Assembly (NCBI GenBank): GCA_015075425.1
Contig: JABTUL010000001.1
Span: 992,001-1,056,000, forward strand
Source of the DNA: Spirochaetales bacterium
GTDB taxonomy: Bacteria; Spirochaetota; Leptospiria; Leptospirales; Leptonemataceae
Direction of reading: 5' to 3'
DNA: 64,000 bases
Part shown: positions 15,411-23,569 of the stretch, piece by piece
Position numbering within the stretch: position 1 is the first letter of the stretch
Layout of the letters: each line of letters begins with the position of its first letter
Program-made: the position numbers and the translations under genes
The notes under the pieces: model-generated
Seen by the model: the letters and a program-made list of their open reading frames with translations, nothing else
What the model was told of the DNA's origin: nothing
Database searches by the model: none

Positions 15411-18346
15411 TTCTTAAACAGGCCTAAAATATTGGTGCTTACTCCATTGCGTGTGATCGCCAGCACCCGATTGTTTGCTGTATCGAGCAGGGCAGTCGGA
15501 TCCAGTCCGGATGAAGCGGCCTGCCCGGCGGAGATGTCTGTATAGGTGCAGTTGCTGCCGCTGAGTGAACAGCGAAACAGGGCCGGTCTGGAACTATTGC
15601 CCTGGTGCTGGGTTACAACCAGCATCCGGGAAGCGGTTGTATCGATCAAGAGTTTGGGCTCGTAGCCGGAGCTCGTTGTACCCGCAGAAATATCAGCAAA
15701 AGCACAGCCAGAGCCGTCCAGGTTGCAGCGAAAAAGCCCGGGGCGATTGGACGACACTCCCCTCCGGGCCACGATCAAAAGCTTTGCTGCACTTGAATCG
15801 ATTGCTATGGACGGGTGGTACAGTGGCCCGGACTGTCCGGCTGAAACATCGGAATGGGTGCAGTTGCTTCCGTCCAGGTCACAGCGAAATAAACCGGGCC
15901 GACTGGAATTTGCACTGTTTCGAGTCACGACCAGAAGTTTTCCATTTGCCGAATCGATGATAGCGTCCGGTTCAAGTCCGGAACTTGTGCCCTGTCCGGC
16001 GGATATGTTTGTGTAGGTGCAGGACGATCCATCAAGATTGCAGCGGAAGAGGGCGGGCCGCGAAGCATTGGCGTTATTCATGGTCACAACCAGCAGCTTG
16101 TTGTTTGCCGTGTCGATGAGCGCCACCGGAGTAATACCGGAACTGGCCCCCTGGCCTGCGGAAATATCTACGTAACTGCAACTGGATCCATCCAGGTTGC
16201 AGCGGAAAAGTCCCGGACGCGAAGAATTGGCTCCGTTTGTAGTCACCACCAGGATTTTGCTGTTTACCGTGTCCAGAACCATAGAAGGGTTGGTGCCGGA
16301 ACTCGTCCCTTGGCCCGCAGAAATATCCACACCGCTGCAGTTAGAGCCATCCAGGTCGCAGCGCACAAGCCAGGGGCGGCTTGACGCGCCCCTTACAGCT
16401 ACCAGGAGCTTGCTGTTCGTGGAATCTATGGCCGCAGACGGGTTGCTGGCGCTGACACCTGTGCTCAAGGATGTATAGCAGGGGTTGCCGGTTCCGGCCG
16501 CGCGGGCGGCCGGAAACACGCAATTCACCGGATGCAGGTAGCGCAGGGCAGCGGAAGCATTGACCGAGCGTCCTTGCGTTGTGTTCGTCAATGAGGCCTG
16601 AGTTGTGCCGCTGCGGTAGATCGCATCGCGCATATTTGCGTAGGTGTATTTCTGGTTGTAGGCTTTTAAAAGGGCGGCAAGGCCGGCAACGTGCGGCGTG
16701 GCCATGGAAGTACCGTTCTGCACGTCATAGCGATTGGTCTGATCTGTGTCCATGGAAACCAGGGAAAAGTAATCCCCGGCCAGAACGGCCGGACCGTAGC
16801 TCTGGCCTGAGGCATTGGTGATCAGTCGGAAACCCAGGCTGCAGCTCGTGGATCCGGCACAGGCTGCCAGGTTGTATCCATAGCCTACAAAGCTACCCGC
16901 GTAAGTGCCGGTAAAGGTGGCCAGAGTGCTGCCGTCGAAGGGATCGGCATCGCTATCGGCATGGATCGAAAATGAGTCCCCGGCGTCATTCAAATAGAAG
17001 TCGGTATAGATGTTGAGAGTAACGGCATCTGCATCCGCATCTACGGTGAATGATTTGCTGGCCAGACCGTTCGTATTGTTCGCGTAGTTGACGGAGGGTG
17101 CCGTGCACCAGCCGGAAGGGTTGGCCAGCGCGCCATCGGTGGGACAGTAGTCGCTTCCCGTGCTTTTAGCCCAACCCCCACTGAGGCTCCAGCCGCTTGT
17201 GAAAGAGTCGTTCTGGGTTTCCTGGTAGCCTGACCAGGTGCTCAGAATGTTCGTGCCCGGTGCTCCCACATCCACACCGGTCAGTCCGTAGTTGGAAAAG
17301 TTTGCCAGACCAAAGTTTTGATCCAGAGCAGCCACGCAGATGATATTGTCTTGAGTGTATTCGCAGGGGTAGAAATCGTTTGAAGAAAGATTCAATCCAC
17401 TATTGCCGGCTGCGGCAATGACGAGTACTCCGGCGTTGCGTGCTCTGATGATGGCATTTTCCAGTGTAGCACTGGCCACCGAATTTCCCAGGCTCATATT
17501 GATGACGGCAGCCCCATTCTGGATGGCAAAGTCAATCGCATTGGCTGTGTTGGCCGCTGTGCCACCGGATGGGCCCAGAACGCGCAGGGCCATGATCTGT
17601 GCATTCCAGCAAACGCCTGTCGTACCAACACCATTGTTGCCGCGCGCGCCGATCGTTCCGGCTACATGCGTGCCATGACCGCTACTGTCCATGGGATCTT
17701 TATCAGAATCCACGTAATCGTAGCCATGTGTGCAGGCACCCAGAGCGGCACCATTGTGGTCCACGCAACTTGAGCCATCCCACATTACAGAATTTAAATC
17801 TTCATGATTGTAATTGATTCCGGTATCGATGACCGCTACTATCACACTGGAGCAGTCTGTCGCAACATCCCAGGCATTTTCCATATCCATATCGCGGCCC
17901 AGCGTTCCCGGATTGGTTGCGGTCTGCGAATAAAGCCCGCTTGTATCCATGGGATCTGTAATGGCGGTGGAACCATCGTTGAAAAGACCCCAGAGTTGTC
18001 CGTAGGAGGGATCGTTGGGCGCGAGTGATGGGTAGTAAAGGTAGTTGGGTTCGGCAAATTCTACTTCCGGCATGGCGGCATAATGATCGGCCATGGCATG
18101 GACATTGGCCTGGGCAGGCAGGCGCAAACGCCACACACCGCCTTCGCCGCGCCGGGGAGGACGCATCCGGACGCCCTGAGACTGCAGGGTAGAGGACGGC
18201 GCGGCTTCTGCCTTCAGCTGCACCAGAATTTCACCGGGGACAAATTCGGGGCGCGACAGGCTGCTCTGGCGCAGGAAGGGCCGGGCCAGCAGAACTCCGG
18301 CGAAAAGGGATACCAGAAGGATTATACAGAGAACGATTTTTTTCAT
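15407..18346 (-). CDS. Secreted subtilisin-like serine protease with a C-terminal seven-bladed propeller
   Basis: 979 residues. There is a signal peptide or anchor (residues 1-21), a propeptide (about 33-101), and an S8 catalytic domain with Asp174 (AVIDTGIN), His224 (SGHGTHVAG), oxyanion Asn315 (AAAGNSG) and Ser547 (NGTSMATPHVAG). About 165 residues with a beta-rich look (372-540) are inserted just before the catalytic Ser. Residues 620-979 are seven repeats of about 52 residues, most with C-x-L-D-G-S-x-C. All catalytic residues are present, so it should be active outside the cytoplasm. Its ATG overlaps the stop of the fibronectin-like gene, and the next gene is its propeptide-like neighbour. 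Confidence 0.88.
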   Translation of the reverse strand: MKKIVLCIILLVSLFAGVLLARPFLRQSSLSRPEFVPGEILVQLKAEAAPSSTLQSQGVRMRPPRRGEGGVWRLRLPAQANVHAMADHYAAMPEVEFAEPNYLYYPSLAPNDPSYGQLWGLFNDGSTAITDPMDTSGLYSQTATNPGTLGRDMDMENAWDVATDCSSVIVAVIDTGINYNHEDLNSVMWDGSSCVDHNGAALGACTHGYDYVDSDKDPMDSSGHGTHVAGTIGARGNNGVGTTGVCWNAQIMALRVLGPSGGTAANTANAIDFAIQNGAAVINMSLGNSVASATLENAIIRARNAGVLVIAAAGNSGLNLSSNDFYPCEYTQDNIICVAALDQNFGLANFSNYGLTGVDVGAPGTNILSTWSGYQETQNDSFTSGWSLSGGWAKSTGSDYCPTDGALANPSGWCTAPSVNYANNTNGLASKSFTVDADADAVTLNIYTDFYLNDAGDSFSIHADSDADPFDGSTLATFTGTYAGSFVGYGYNLAACAGSTSCSLGFRLITNASGQSYGPAVLAGDYFSLVSMDTDQTNRYDVQNGTSMATPHVAGLAALLKAYNQKYTYANMRDAIYRSGTTQASLTNTTQGRSVNASAALRYLHPVNCVFPAARAAGTGNPCYTSLSTGVSASNPSAAIDSTNSKLLVAVRGASSRPWLVRCDLDGSNCSGVDISAGQGTSSGTNPSMVLDTVNSKILVVTTNGANSSRPGLFRCNLDGSSCSYVDISAGQGASSGITPVALIDTANNKLLVVTMNNANASRPALFRCNLDGSSCTYTNISAGQGTSSGLEPDAIIDSANGKLLVVTRNSANSSRPGLFRCDLDGSNCTHSDVSAGQSGPLYHPSIAIDSSAAKLLIVARRGVSSNRPGLFRCNLDGSGCAFADISAGTTSSGYEPKLLIDTTASRMLVVTQHQGNSSRPALFRCSLSGSNCTYTDISAGQAASSGLDPTALLDTANNRVLAITRNGVSTNILGLFKN
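15410..16489 (-). repeat. Tandem repeats of about 155-160 bases coding for propeller blades
   Basis: Six full and one incomplete unit, 155-161 bases apart, encode the blades of the protease propeller. On the plus strand the most conserved part of each unit reads like 'gtgcagttgctgccgt...agg..gcagcg', starting near 15546, 15703, 15858, 16017, 16178 and 16335. The last unit lacks the second Cys, while the sequence before the first unit supplies a matching strand. Confidence 0.75.
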
Positions 18347-18735
18347 GGGTTGTACACCGTAATTGTGGTTTCAGCTGAGGCTTCACTGCCCGCTGTGTTA
18401 ATACTGGAGTAGGCCACGACACGGACGTAATAGGTGCCGGCGCTCTCCAGATTCAGTGTGACGCTTGTAGGTGCAGCGGGACCCGATACGTAAGGAACGT
18501 CGAGAACCGGGCTACTTCCGCCTGCTGCGCCCGGGTAGTAAACCCTGTAGCCTCCACCCGCTGAGTTGACAGCCGTCTCCGGGTTTCCCAGCCAGCTGAT
18601 CTTTGTCGAGCAGGGTGCGGCGCAGTCCCCGTTGCCGGGGCTGCTGGTGCTACCGCTTGAGCCGGGGGCTCCGCCGCCACCTCCGCCACATCCGGCGTAA
18701 AGGAGGACAATCAATATCCAGAAAAGGTTCCTCAT
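18343..18735 (-). CDS. Small lipoprotein with a fibronectin-like domain
   Basis: 130 residues from an ATG at 18735. The lipobox is LYAGC (Cys16), directly followed by a run of six Gly and a Ser/Gly-rich linker, a common tether for surface lipoproteins. Residues 45-130 look like a fibronectin type III or similar beta-sandwich: ISWLGNPETAVNSAGGGYRV at the start and SAGTYYVRVVAYSS near the end. The stop overlaps the protease ATG (ATGA), so this is the first gene of the protease unit. It might help hold the protease or its targets at the surface, but that is a guess. Confidence 0.6.
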   Translation of the reverse strand: MRNLFWILIVLLYAGCGGGGGGAPGSSGSTSSPGNGDCAAPCSTKISWLGNPETAVNSAGGGYRVYYPGAAGGSSPVLDVPYVSGPAAPTSVTLNLESAGTYYVRVVAYSSINTAGSEASAETTITVYNP

Positions 18736-18755
18736 TTTTATCAACACTCCACCCG

Positions 18756-18786
18756 TGTATACCTCCGGGATGCGGATATGTCTCAA
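18756..18786 (-). promoter_or_regulatory. Candidate promoter of the protease unit
   Basis: On the minus strand TTGAGA (18786-18781) and TATACA (18761-18756) form a promoter-like pair with a 19-base gap, slightly long. It lies about 20 bases before the ATG of the fibronectin-like lipoprotein. Confidence 0.35.
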
Positions 18787-18809
18787 AAAAAAGGGCTTTT
18801 ACAGTAAAA
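18785..18809 (-). terminator. Candidate terminator after the EAL response regulator
   Basis: Reading the minus strand, TTTTAC-T-GTAAAA (18809-18797) is followed by GCCC and a run of eight T (18792-18785). The stem is AT-rich and therefore weak, but the T run is long. It lies 12 bases after the response-regulator stop. Confidence 0.35.
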
Positions 18810-18821
18810 AATTCCGACGGT

Positions 18822-21404
18822 CTATCGTAGTTCCAGCCAGGGAAGGACTTCTCTGGCCGGCAGAGGCTTACTGTAATAGTAGCCCTGCGCTTCGTCGCAG
18901 CCCAGCTCCTCAAGGAGCGCTTTTTGATCCGCTGATTCCACTCCCTCGGCGACAACACGATGTCCCAGGCGATGGGCCAGTTCAATGATACTGGATACAA
19001 GGCTCGTTTCGATTTTTTCGCTGCCCAGGCCGCGAATGAAACTCTGATCGATTTTTAGGCAATCGATGGGCAGGCGCGCCAGGTAGCTCAGCGAAGAAAA
19101 GCCCGTACCAAAGTCATCTATGGCGATGGCAATGCCTTCAGAGCGGATCCGGTTGAGTGTATCGACGCCCCGGTCTACATTGCCCAGCAGCATATTTTCC
19201 GTGATTTCGATTTCCAGCTCCTGGGCCGCACCCGGGTAGCGGCCCAGGAGTTTCAGGAGGGTGTCGATAAAATCGGGACGCGAAAGTTGCAGGGCGGAGA
19301 CATTCACAGCGATTCGCGGAACGCGGTAACCCAGATCCCGCCAGCGCCTCGATTGAGAGATAGCTTCTTCCAGAGCCCATTCACCCACGGCATGGATGAG
19401 TCCTGTTTCTTCCAGCAAATGGATGAATTTTAGCGGAGGTATGATCCCCGTAATGGGATGCTGCCAGCGGATCAGCGCTTCAAGTCCGCAGAGCCGACCA
19501 TTTGTTAAATCGATTCGCGGCTGGTAGTGTAGCAGGAAGTGCTTTTCTGTGATAGCCAGTCGCAGATTATTTTCCATCACCAGGTGTTCGGTGACGCGGG
19601 CATTCATTTCTGAGCGGTAGAAGAGAACGCTTTCGCGCTCATTACGGGCGCGGATGCGCGCGGATTCGGCATTGCGCAGGAGAACATCGGCATCCGTGCC
19701 ATCATCCGGGAAAAGAGCAATTCCGGCCCGGCAGGAAACCAGCAGATCCTGTTCCTGAATATCAAAAGGAGCGGCAAAGCAACGCTCTCGCAGATCATTG
19801 AGTCTCTGCAGCACTTCTTCTGCTTCCACAATGTCCACAAAGAAGAGACCAAAATGATCGCGCTCCAGGTGGGCTACCAGTAGATCATTGCCAGCAGCTT
19901 CTGTCAGGCGGCGGGCAACGGAGCGCAGCAGGAGGTCTCCGGCGTGTCGGCCCAGGGTTTCATTAACGTAGCGAAATCGTTCGAGATCAAGAACAGCAAG
20001 CGCCGCCTGCCTGTGTTCAACGGCCCGGTTGCGCAGTTGCATGCCCAGTTGCTGTTCAAAGTGCAGCCGATTGGGCAGTCCGGTTGATGGATGGTGAAAG
20101 GCCAGAAAATTGGCCTGCGCCCGCCGCTTCTGGTGTTCGAGGGCAAAGGATACGTCTGCGGCCAGTTCACCCAGCAGACGCAGCTCATCCTGGTCAAAGA
20201 GATTGGCCGTCCCACTAACGAGTGAGAGGGTGGCCACTACCCTGTTATCTGCGCTCAGTGGCAGCACAACAAGCGAGCGGTATCCCATTTCAATGGCCAG
20301 CTCGCGTCGATCACTTTTAAAATGCGCGTCTGTATCAATATTATTGGAAAAGCCAATCTGTCCGCTCCGCACTGCCTGGCCGATCAGGCTGTCCGGATTT
20401 TCCAGGTTGATCTGGGTGGCCCGGGCCAGGCGCTGCACGTGCTCCTCTGGATGCCCACTGGCCGCCTGATTTTCAATGGATTTCCCGTCGATGATTCGAT
20501 CCAGCAGGGCTATATCAAAGCGACCTGCCTCGACAGCAATGCGGCAACATTCCTCAAAGAGTTCTTTTTCTTCCGGAGCCCGAACGATGAGGCTGTTGAT
20601 GCTGCTCAGAACTTCGTGGATGCGCGAGAGGCGCTCGATCCGCCACAGATGCGTTTTCCTTTCTGTGATGTCTTGCTTGATGGCAATAAAGTGGGTGATC
20701 TGACCGGACTCGTCGAGCAGTGGTGTGATTGTTTGCTCCTCTGTATAGAGGGAGCCATCGCGGCGTTGGTTGATGAGTTCGCCCCGCCAGACCTGGCCTT
20801 CAAGAATCGTGGTCCAGAGATTTCTGTAGTATTCTGGTTCGTGGGCACCGGATTTGATGATGCTGGGCAATTTTCCGATCACTTCCTCCGGCGAATATCC
20901 CGTCAGCCTTTCCCAGGCTGCATTGACCCAGGAAATCCGTCCCTCGCGATCTGTAATCATCACGGCGTTGGCTGCCGCGTTGAGTGCAGCGGAACGCAAC
21001 CGCAGTTCGTTCTGGAAATTCCGGGCAAGGTTTGCATCTTTGACGGCCTGCAGGGCCCGGCGGACGGCGGGTCCCAATCTTTTGAGCCGATCTTTGAGCA
21101 CGTAGTCCGTGGCTCCTTCGCGCAACGCTTCAACGGCTACTTCTTCGCCCATCGTTCCGGAGACGAATATAAAGGGAAGATCGGGATACAACTCCCGGCA
21201 ATGGGCCAGAGCTGCCATTCCGTCGTATCCGGGAAGTGAGTAATCCGATAGCACAATGTCGGGGCCAAAGTCTTTTAGCATCTGCGTAAAACTATCACCG
21301 TCACTTGTGCGTTCATGGGCAAAGGAAATCTCAAAGCGCTCCAGTTCGCGAAGGATCAGGTCAGCGTCATCGTCTGAATCCTCAAGCATCAGCACTCGAA
21401 TCAT
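18822..21404 (-). CDS. Response regulator with PAS, GAF, degenerate GGDEF and EAL domains
   Basis: 860 residues. There is a receiver domain (1-125; LSDYSLPGYDG gives the phospho-Asp and LKDRL the Lys), a PAS domain (about 140-250), a GAF domain (about 270-415), a GGDEF domain (about 430-585) and an EAL domain (about 605-855). The GGDEF signature has become ERDHF, so cyclase activity is unlikely. The EAL domain retains EALIRW, VNVSALQ, EIEITEN, IDDFGTGFSS, LKIDQSF and AEGVES, so it should break down cyclic di-GMP. Its ATG overlaps the stop of the histidine kinase, which is probably its partner. Confidence 0.88.
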   Translation of the reverse strand: MIRVLMLEDSDDDADLILRELERFEISFAHERTSDGDSFTQMLKDFGPDIVLSDYSLPGYDGMAALAHCRELYPDLPFIFVSGTMGEEVAVEALREGATDYVLKDRLKRLGPAVRRALQAVKDANLARNFQNELRLRSAALNAAANAVMITDREGRISWVNAAWERLTGYSPEEVIGKLPSIIKSGAHEPEYYRNLWTTILEGQVWRGELINQRRDGSLYTEEQTITPLLDESGQITHFIAIKQDITERKTHLWRIERLSRIHEVLSSINSLIVRAPEEKELFEECCRIAVEAGRFDIALLDRIIDGKSIENQAASGHPEEHVQRLARATQINLENPDSLIGQAVRSGQIGFSNNIDTDAHFKSDRRELAIEMGYRSLVVLPLSADNRVVATLSLVSGTANLFDQDELRLLGELAADVSFALEHQKRRAQANFLAFHHPSTGLPNRLHFEQQLGMQLRNRAVEHRQAALAVLDLERFRYVNETLGRHAGDLLLRSVARRLTEAAGNDLLVAHLERDHFGLFFVDIVEAEEVLQRLNDLRERCFAAPFDIQEQDLLVSCRAGIALFPDDGTDADVLLRNAESARIRARNERESVLFYRSEMNARVTEHLVMENNLRLAITEKHFLLHYQPRIDLTNGRLCGLEALIRWQHPITGIIPPLKFIHLLEETGLIHAVGEWALEEAISQSRRWRDLGYRVPRIAVNVSALQLSRPDFIDTLLKLLGRYPGAAQELEIEITENMLLGNVDRGVDTLNRIRSEGIAIAIDDFGTGFSSLSYLARLPIDCLKIDQSFIRGLGSEKIETSLVSSIIELAHRLGHRVVAEGVESADQKALLEELGCDEAQGYYYSKPLPAREVLPWLELR

Positions 21405-22516
21405 CGCACCTTCCCTGTCGGGGCAGCCTCTTCCAGCGCAGGCATGGACAAAGGAAGGGCAAAAAAGAAAGTGGCACCCTCACCGGGAACACTGTGAGCC
21501 CAGATGCGGCCACCGTGGCGAGTGATGATGCGCTTTACCGTAGCGAGTCCAATGCCATTGCCCTCAAAATGGCGCAGACTGTGTAATCGCTGGAAAGGCT
21601 GGAAAATGCGGCGGGCATACGCGGGGTTAAAACCAATGCCGTTATCTTCTATGGAATAGATGCATTCACCGCTCTCGATCCAGCCCTGGATTTTGATTTG
21701 CGGCATGTCTTTATCCCTGGAGAATTTGAGGGCATTCTCCAGTAAGTTCCCCAGTACCTGGCGTAACAGGGCAGGATCTGCCTCGCATGCGGGCAGATCA
21801 CCGGATTGCAAAAGCCGGGCCCGATTTCCGGCCGGGTCTGCTGCGATAACCATTTGCCAGACTTCTTTGATCGTCTCAGCAGGATCCCAGTTGCGCAATC
21901 GCAGTGGGTGTTTGCTCAGGCGTGAGAGACGCAGCAGATCCTCAATCATTTCCATCATCCGCATGGCCGCAACTTCCTGGCGTCCCACAAGATCGAGGGC
22001 CCCGGAAGGCAGAAGATCAGCATAGTCTTCGCGCAGCGCGCGGGCCCAACCCTGCACAGCGCGCAGCGGAGCGCGCAGGTCATGAGAAATGGAGCCGGAG
22101 AAAGCCTCCAGCTCTTCATTTTTGGTTTTGAGCTCAGCTGTGCGTTCGGCCACACGATTTTCCAGTTGATTTAGATGTTCTGCAACGTTCTGCCTGAGTT
22201 GCAGGTTGTCGAGGAACATCCCCAGTTGTCCGGCCATGAGTTCGCAGAGTTGCTCTGAGCGGCCGCTGGCCGTGACGGATCGATACGAGTACAGGCAAAG
22301 GTGACCGGATTCTCCTGCTTTTCGTGGAATGGGAACGGCGCAAAAATACGAAAACATGGGGGCATCGCTTTCCAGGACCTCTTTTTTGTTCTTCAATGGC
22401 TGCTGTGCTGCGCAAAAAAAGCGGCAGCGGCACGGAGCGGTTTTCCTTACAGCAGAGCATGGGGCAATCACGACTGTGTTCGCAGGGGACTTCACCCCGG
22501 GACGCAACCACCGCAA
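21401..22516 (-). CDS. Histidine kinase, C-terminal part (rest of GAF, HisKA, HATPase), after a frameshift
   Basis: This frame carries the last part of a GAF domain (meaningful from about 22414 downward), a coiled linker, the HisKA helix SGSISHDLRAPLRAVQGWAR with the phospho-acceptor His, and a complete HATPase domain: NLLENALKFSRD (N box), IEDNGIGFNP (G1) and GNGIGLATVKRIITRHGGRI (G2). Sequence upstream of the GAF part in this frame is nonsense. The other frame at 22134-23459 carries the missing N-terminal half, so the two form one gene broken by one extra base, in T7 (22414-22420) or A6 (22382-22387) on the sense strand. It overlaps the response regulator ATG. Confidence 0.75.
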   Translation of the reverse strand: MRWLRPGVKSPANTVVIAPCSAVRKTAPCRCRFFCAAQQPLKNKKEVLESDAPMFSYFCAVPIPRKAGESGHLCLYSYRSVTASGRSEQLCELMAGQLGMFLDNLQLRQNVAEHLNQLENRVAERTAELKTKNEELEAFSGSISHDLRAPLRAVQGWARALREDYADLLPSGALDLVGRQEVAAMRMMEMIEDLLRLSRLSKHPLRLRNWDPAETIKEVWQMVIAADPAGNRARLLQSGDLPACEADPALLRQVLGNLLENALKFSRDKDMPQIKIQGWIESGECIYSIEDNGIGFNPAYARRIFQPFQRLHSLRHFEGNGIGLATVKRIITRHGGRIWAHSVPGEGATFFFALPLSMPALEEAAPTGKVR

Positions 22517-23459
22517 AAACTTCGCCTTCCTTCAGGCAAACGAGTCCCCCATCCATTCCCGTTAGATCCGTGAGTTCCTTTAGAGCCGCATCGAAGACCC
22601 CTTTATGCGTGGTCGCCGTTACCGCCCGGAGGAGTACGCGGTTTATCGCCAGCAATTCTTCATTCGCTCTTTCGACTTCTCGCAGTGCCTCGCGTTCCTG
22701 AGTTACATCATGAAAGACAACGATTCCGGCAATGGTGGAGCCGTCTGCATCGCGAACCGGTGAAGCATTGGCCACGACGATGTGATCCTTCCCGCCTTGG
22801 TCGCGAACGATGACTTCCTCTGCTTTGCTTGTTTCTCCTTTGAGTATGGCCCGCGAGAGGGGCAATTCTTCCGGCGGAAAGGGACTGCCATCAGGTCGAA
22901 AGGTTTGCCAGCGTTGGGAATGTTCCTCAATGGCGATACCGGTTAGGTCTTCCGACCGGCCGCCACGCATGGCCAGGGCGGCCGGGTTGGCCAGTTCAAT
23001 GCGGCCGTCCGGGGCTCTGGCGATGAGAATGGCTGAGAGCGATTGATTGAGTGCTGCCATGAGCAGTTCATGGTATCTTCTCCGCTCCGTCTCCGCCGTC
23101 TGTACCCGGCTCAAATCAAATCCGACCCCCAGTAGATAGACTTCTTCTTGCTGGTAAAGTCTGCGTCCGGTAAAAAAGTAGGGCCGGCCGGCACCGTTTT
23201 TGCTGATGAAATGAGCCTGGGCATCGGCCTCGCCATGCTCAAACGTTTGAGCGATGCGGCTGGCGATAAGCTCGCGGTCGTCTCCCTGAAAAAAATCCAG
23301 CGGGTGCCTCTCAAGCATCTCTGCATCTGAGTAGCCACTGACCTGGACAAACTGCCGGTTCCATTGCACAAAACGACCCGTTTTATCAAACATGTAAAAG
23401 ATTCCGGGCAGACTGCCCAGTACTTCATTTAAGATAGCGCTTTCCGCGTTCTCCAGCAT
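22134..23459 (-). CDS. Histidine kinase, N-terminal part (PAS, PAS, start of GAF), before a frameshift
   Basis: From an ATG at 23459: a PAS domain (about residues 8-120, with FYMFDKTGRFVQWNRQFVQ), a second PAS domain (about 130-265, with SAILIARAPDGRIELANPAA) and the start of a GAF domain (about 275 onward) that contains a Cys cluster, CEHSRDCPMLCC. From about residue 345 the frame turns into Arg-rich sequence without meaning, and the domain continues in the frame ending at 21401. No catalytic kinase part is made unless the reading frame is restored. I see no -1 slippery site: the needed shift is +1. Confidence 0.72.
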   Translation of the reverse strand: MLENAESAILNEVLGSLPGIFYMFDKTGRFVQWNRQFVQVSGYSDAEMLERHPLDFFQGDDRELIASRIAQTFEHGEADAQAHFISKNGAGRPYFFTGRRLYQQEEVYLLGVGFDLSRVQTAETERRRYHELLMAALNQSLSAILIARAPDGRIELANPAALAMRGGRSEDLTGIAIEEHSQRWQTFRPDGSPFPPEELPLSRAILKGETSKAEEVIVRDQGGKDHIVVANASPVRDADGSTIAGIVVFHDVTQEREALREVERANEELLAINRVLLRAVTATTHKGVFDAALKELTDLTGMDGGLVCLKEGEVFAVVASRGEVPCEHSRDCPMLCCKENRSVPLPLFLRSTAAIEEQKRGPGKRCPHVFVFLRRSHSTKSRRIRSPLPVLVSIRHGQRPLRATLRTHGRTTGDVPRQPATQAERCRTSKSTGKSCGRTHS

Positions 23460-23535
23460 GACTGCTTAAAGCGTGAAGTCAGTGCAGGGAAATAGCAAGC
23501 TCTTTTTCCCGAGACGCTCTTTGGTTACAAAGGAA

Positions 23536-23564
23536 TTGACAGCACAGGCCAGAGAGCCCCGAAT
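23536..23564 (+). promoter_or_regulatory. Candidate promoter of the acyl-CoA operon
   Basis: TTGACA at 23536-23541 is a perfect -35 box. The -10 region at the expected distance (CCGAAT at 23559-23564) is weak. Transcription from here would start about at the ATG at 23570, which has no ribosome site, so the message could be leaderless. Confidence 0.3.
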
Positions 23565-23569
23565 CATTC

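Noticed and set aside
20322-21239. Plus-strand open frame of 305 codons
   Set aside because: Antisense to the receiver/PAS/GAF part of the response regulator and has no recognisable domain.
22382-22420. Programmed -1 ribosomal frameshift in the histidine kinase
   Set aside because: The runs are slippery-looking, but restoring the frame needs +1 (or -2), not -1, so an indel or sequencing error is more likely.
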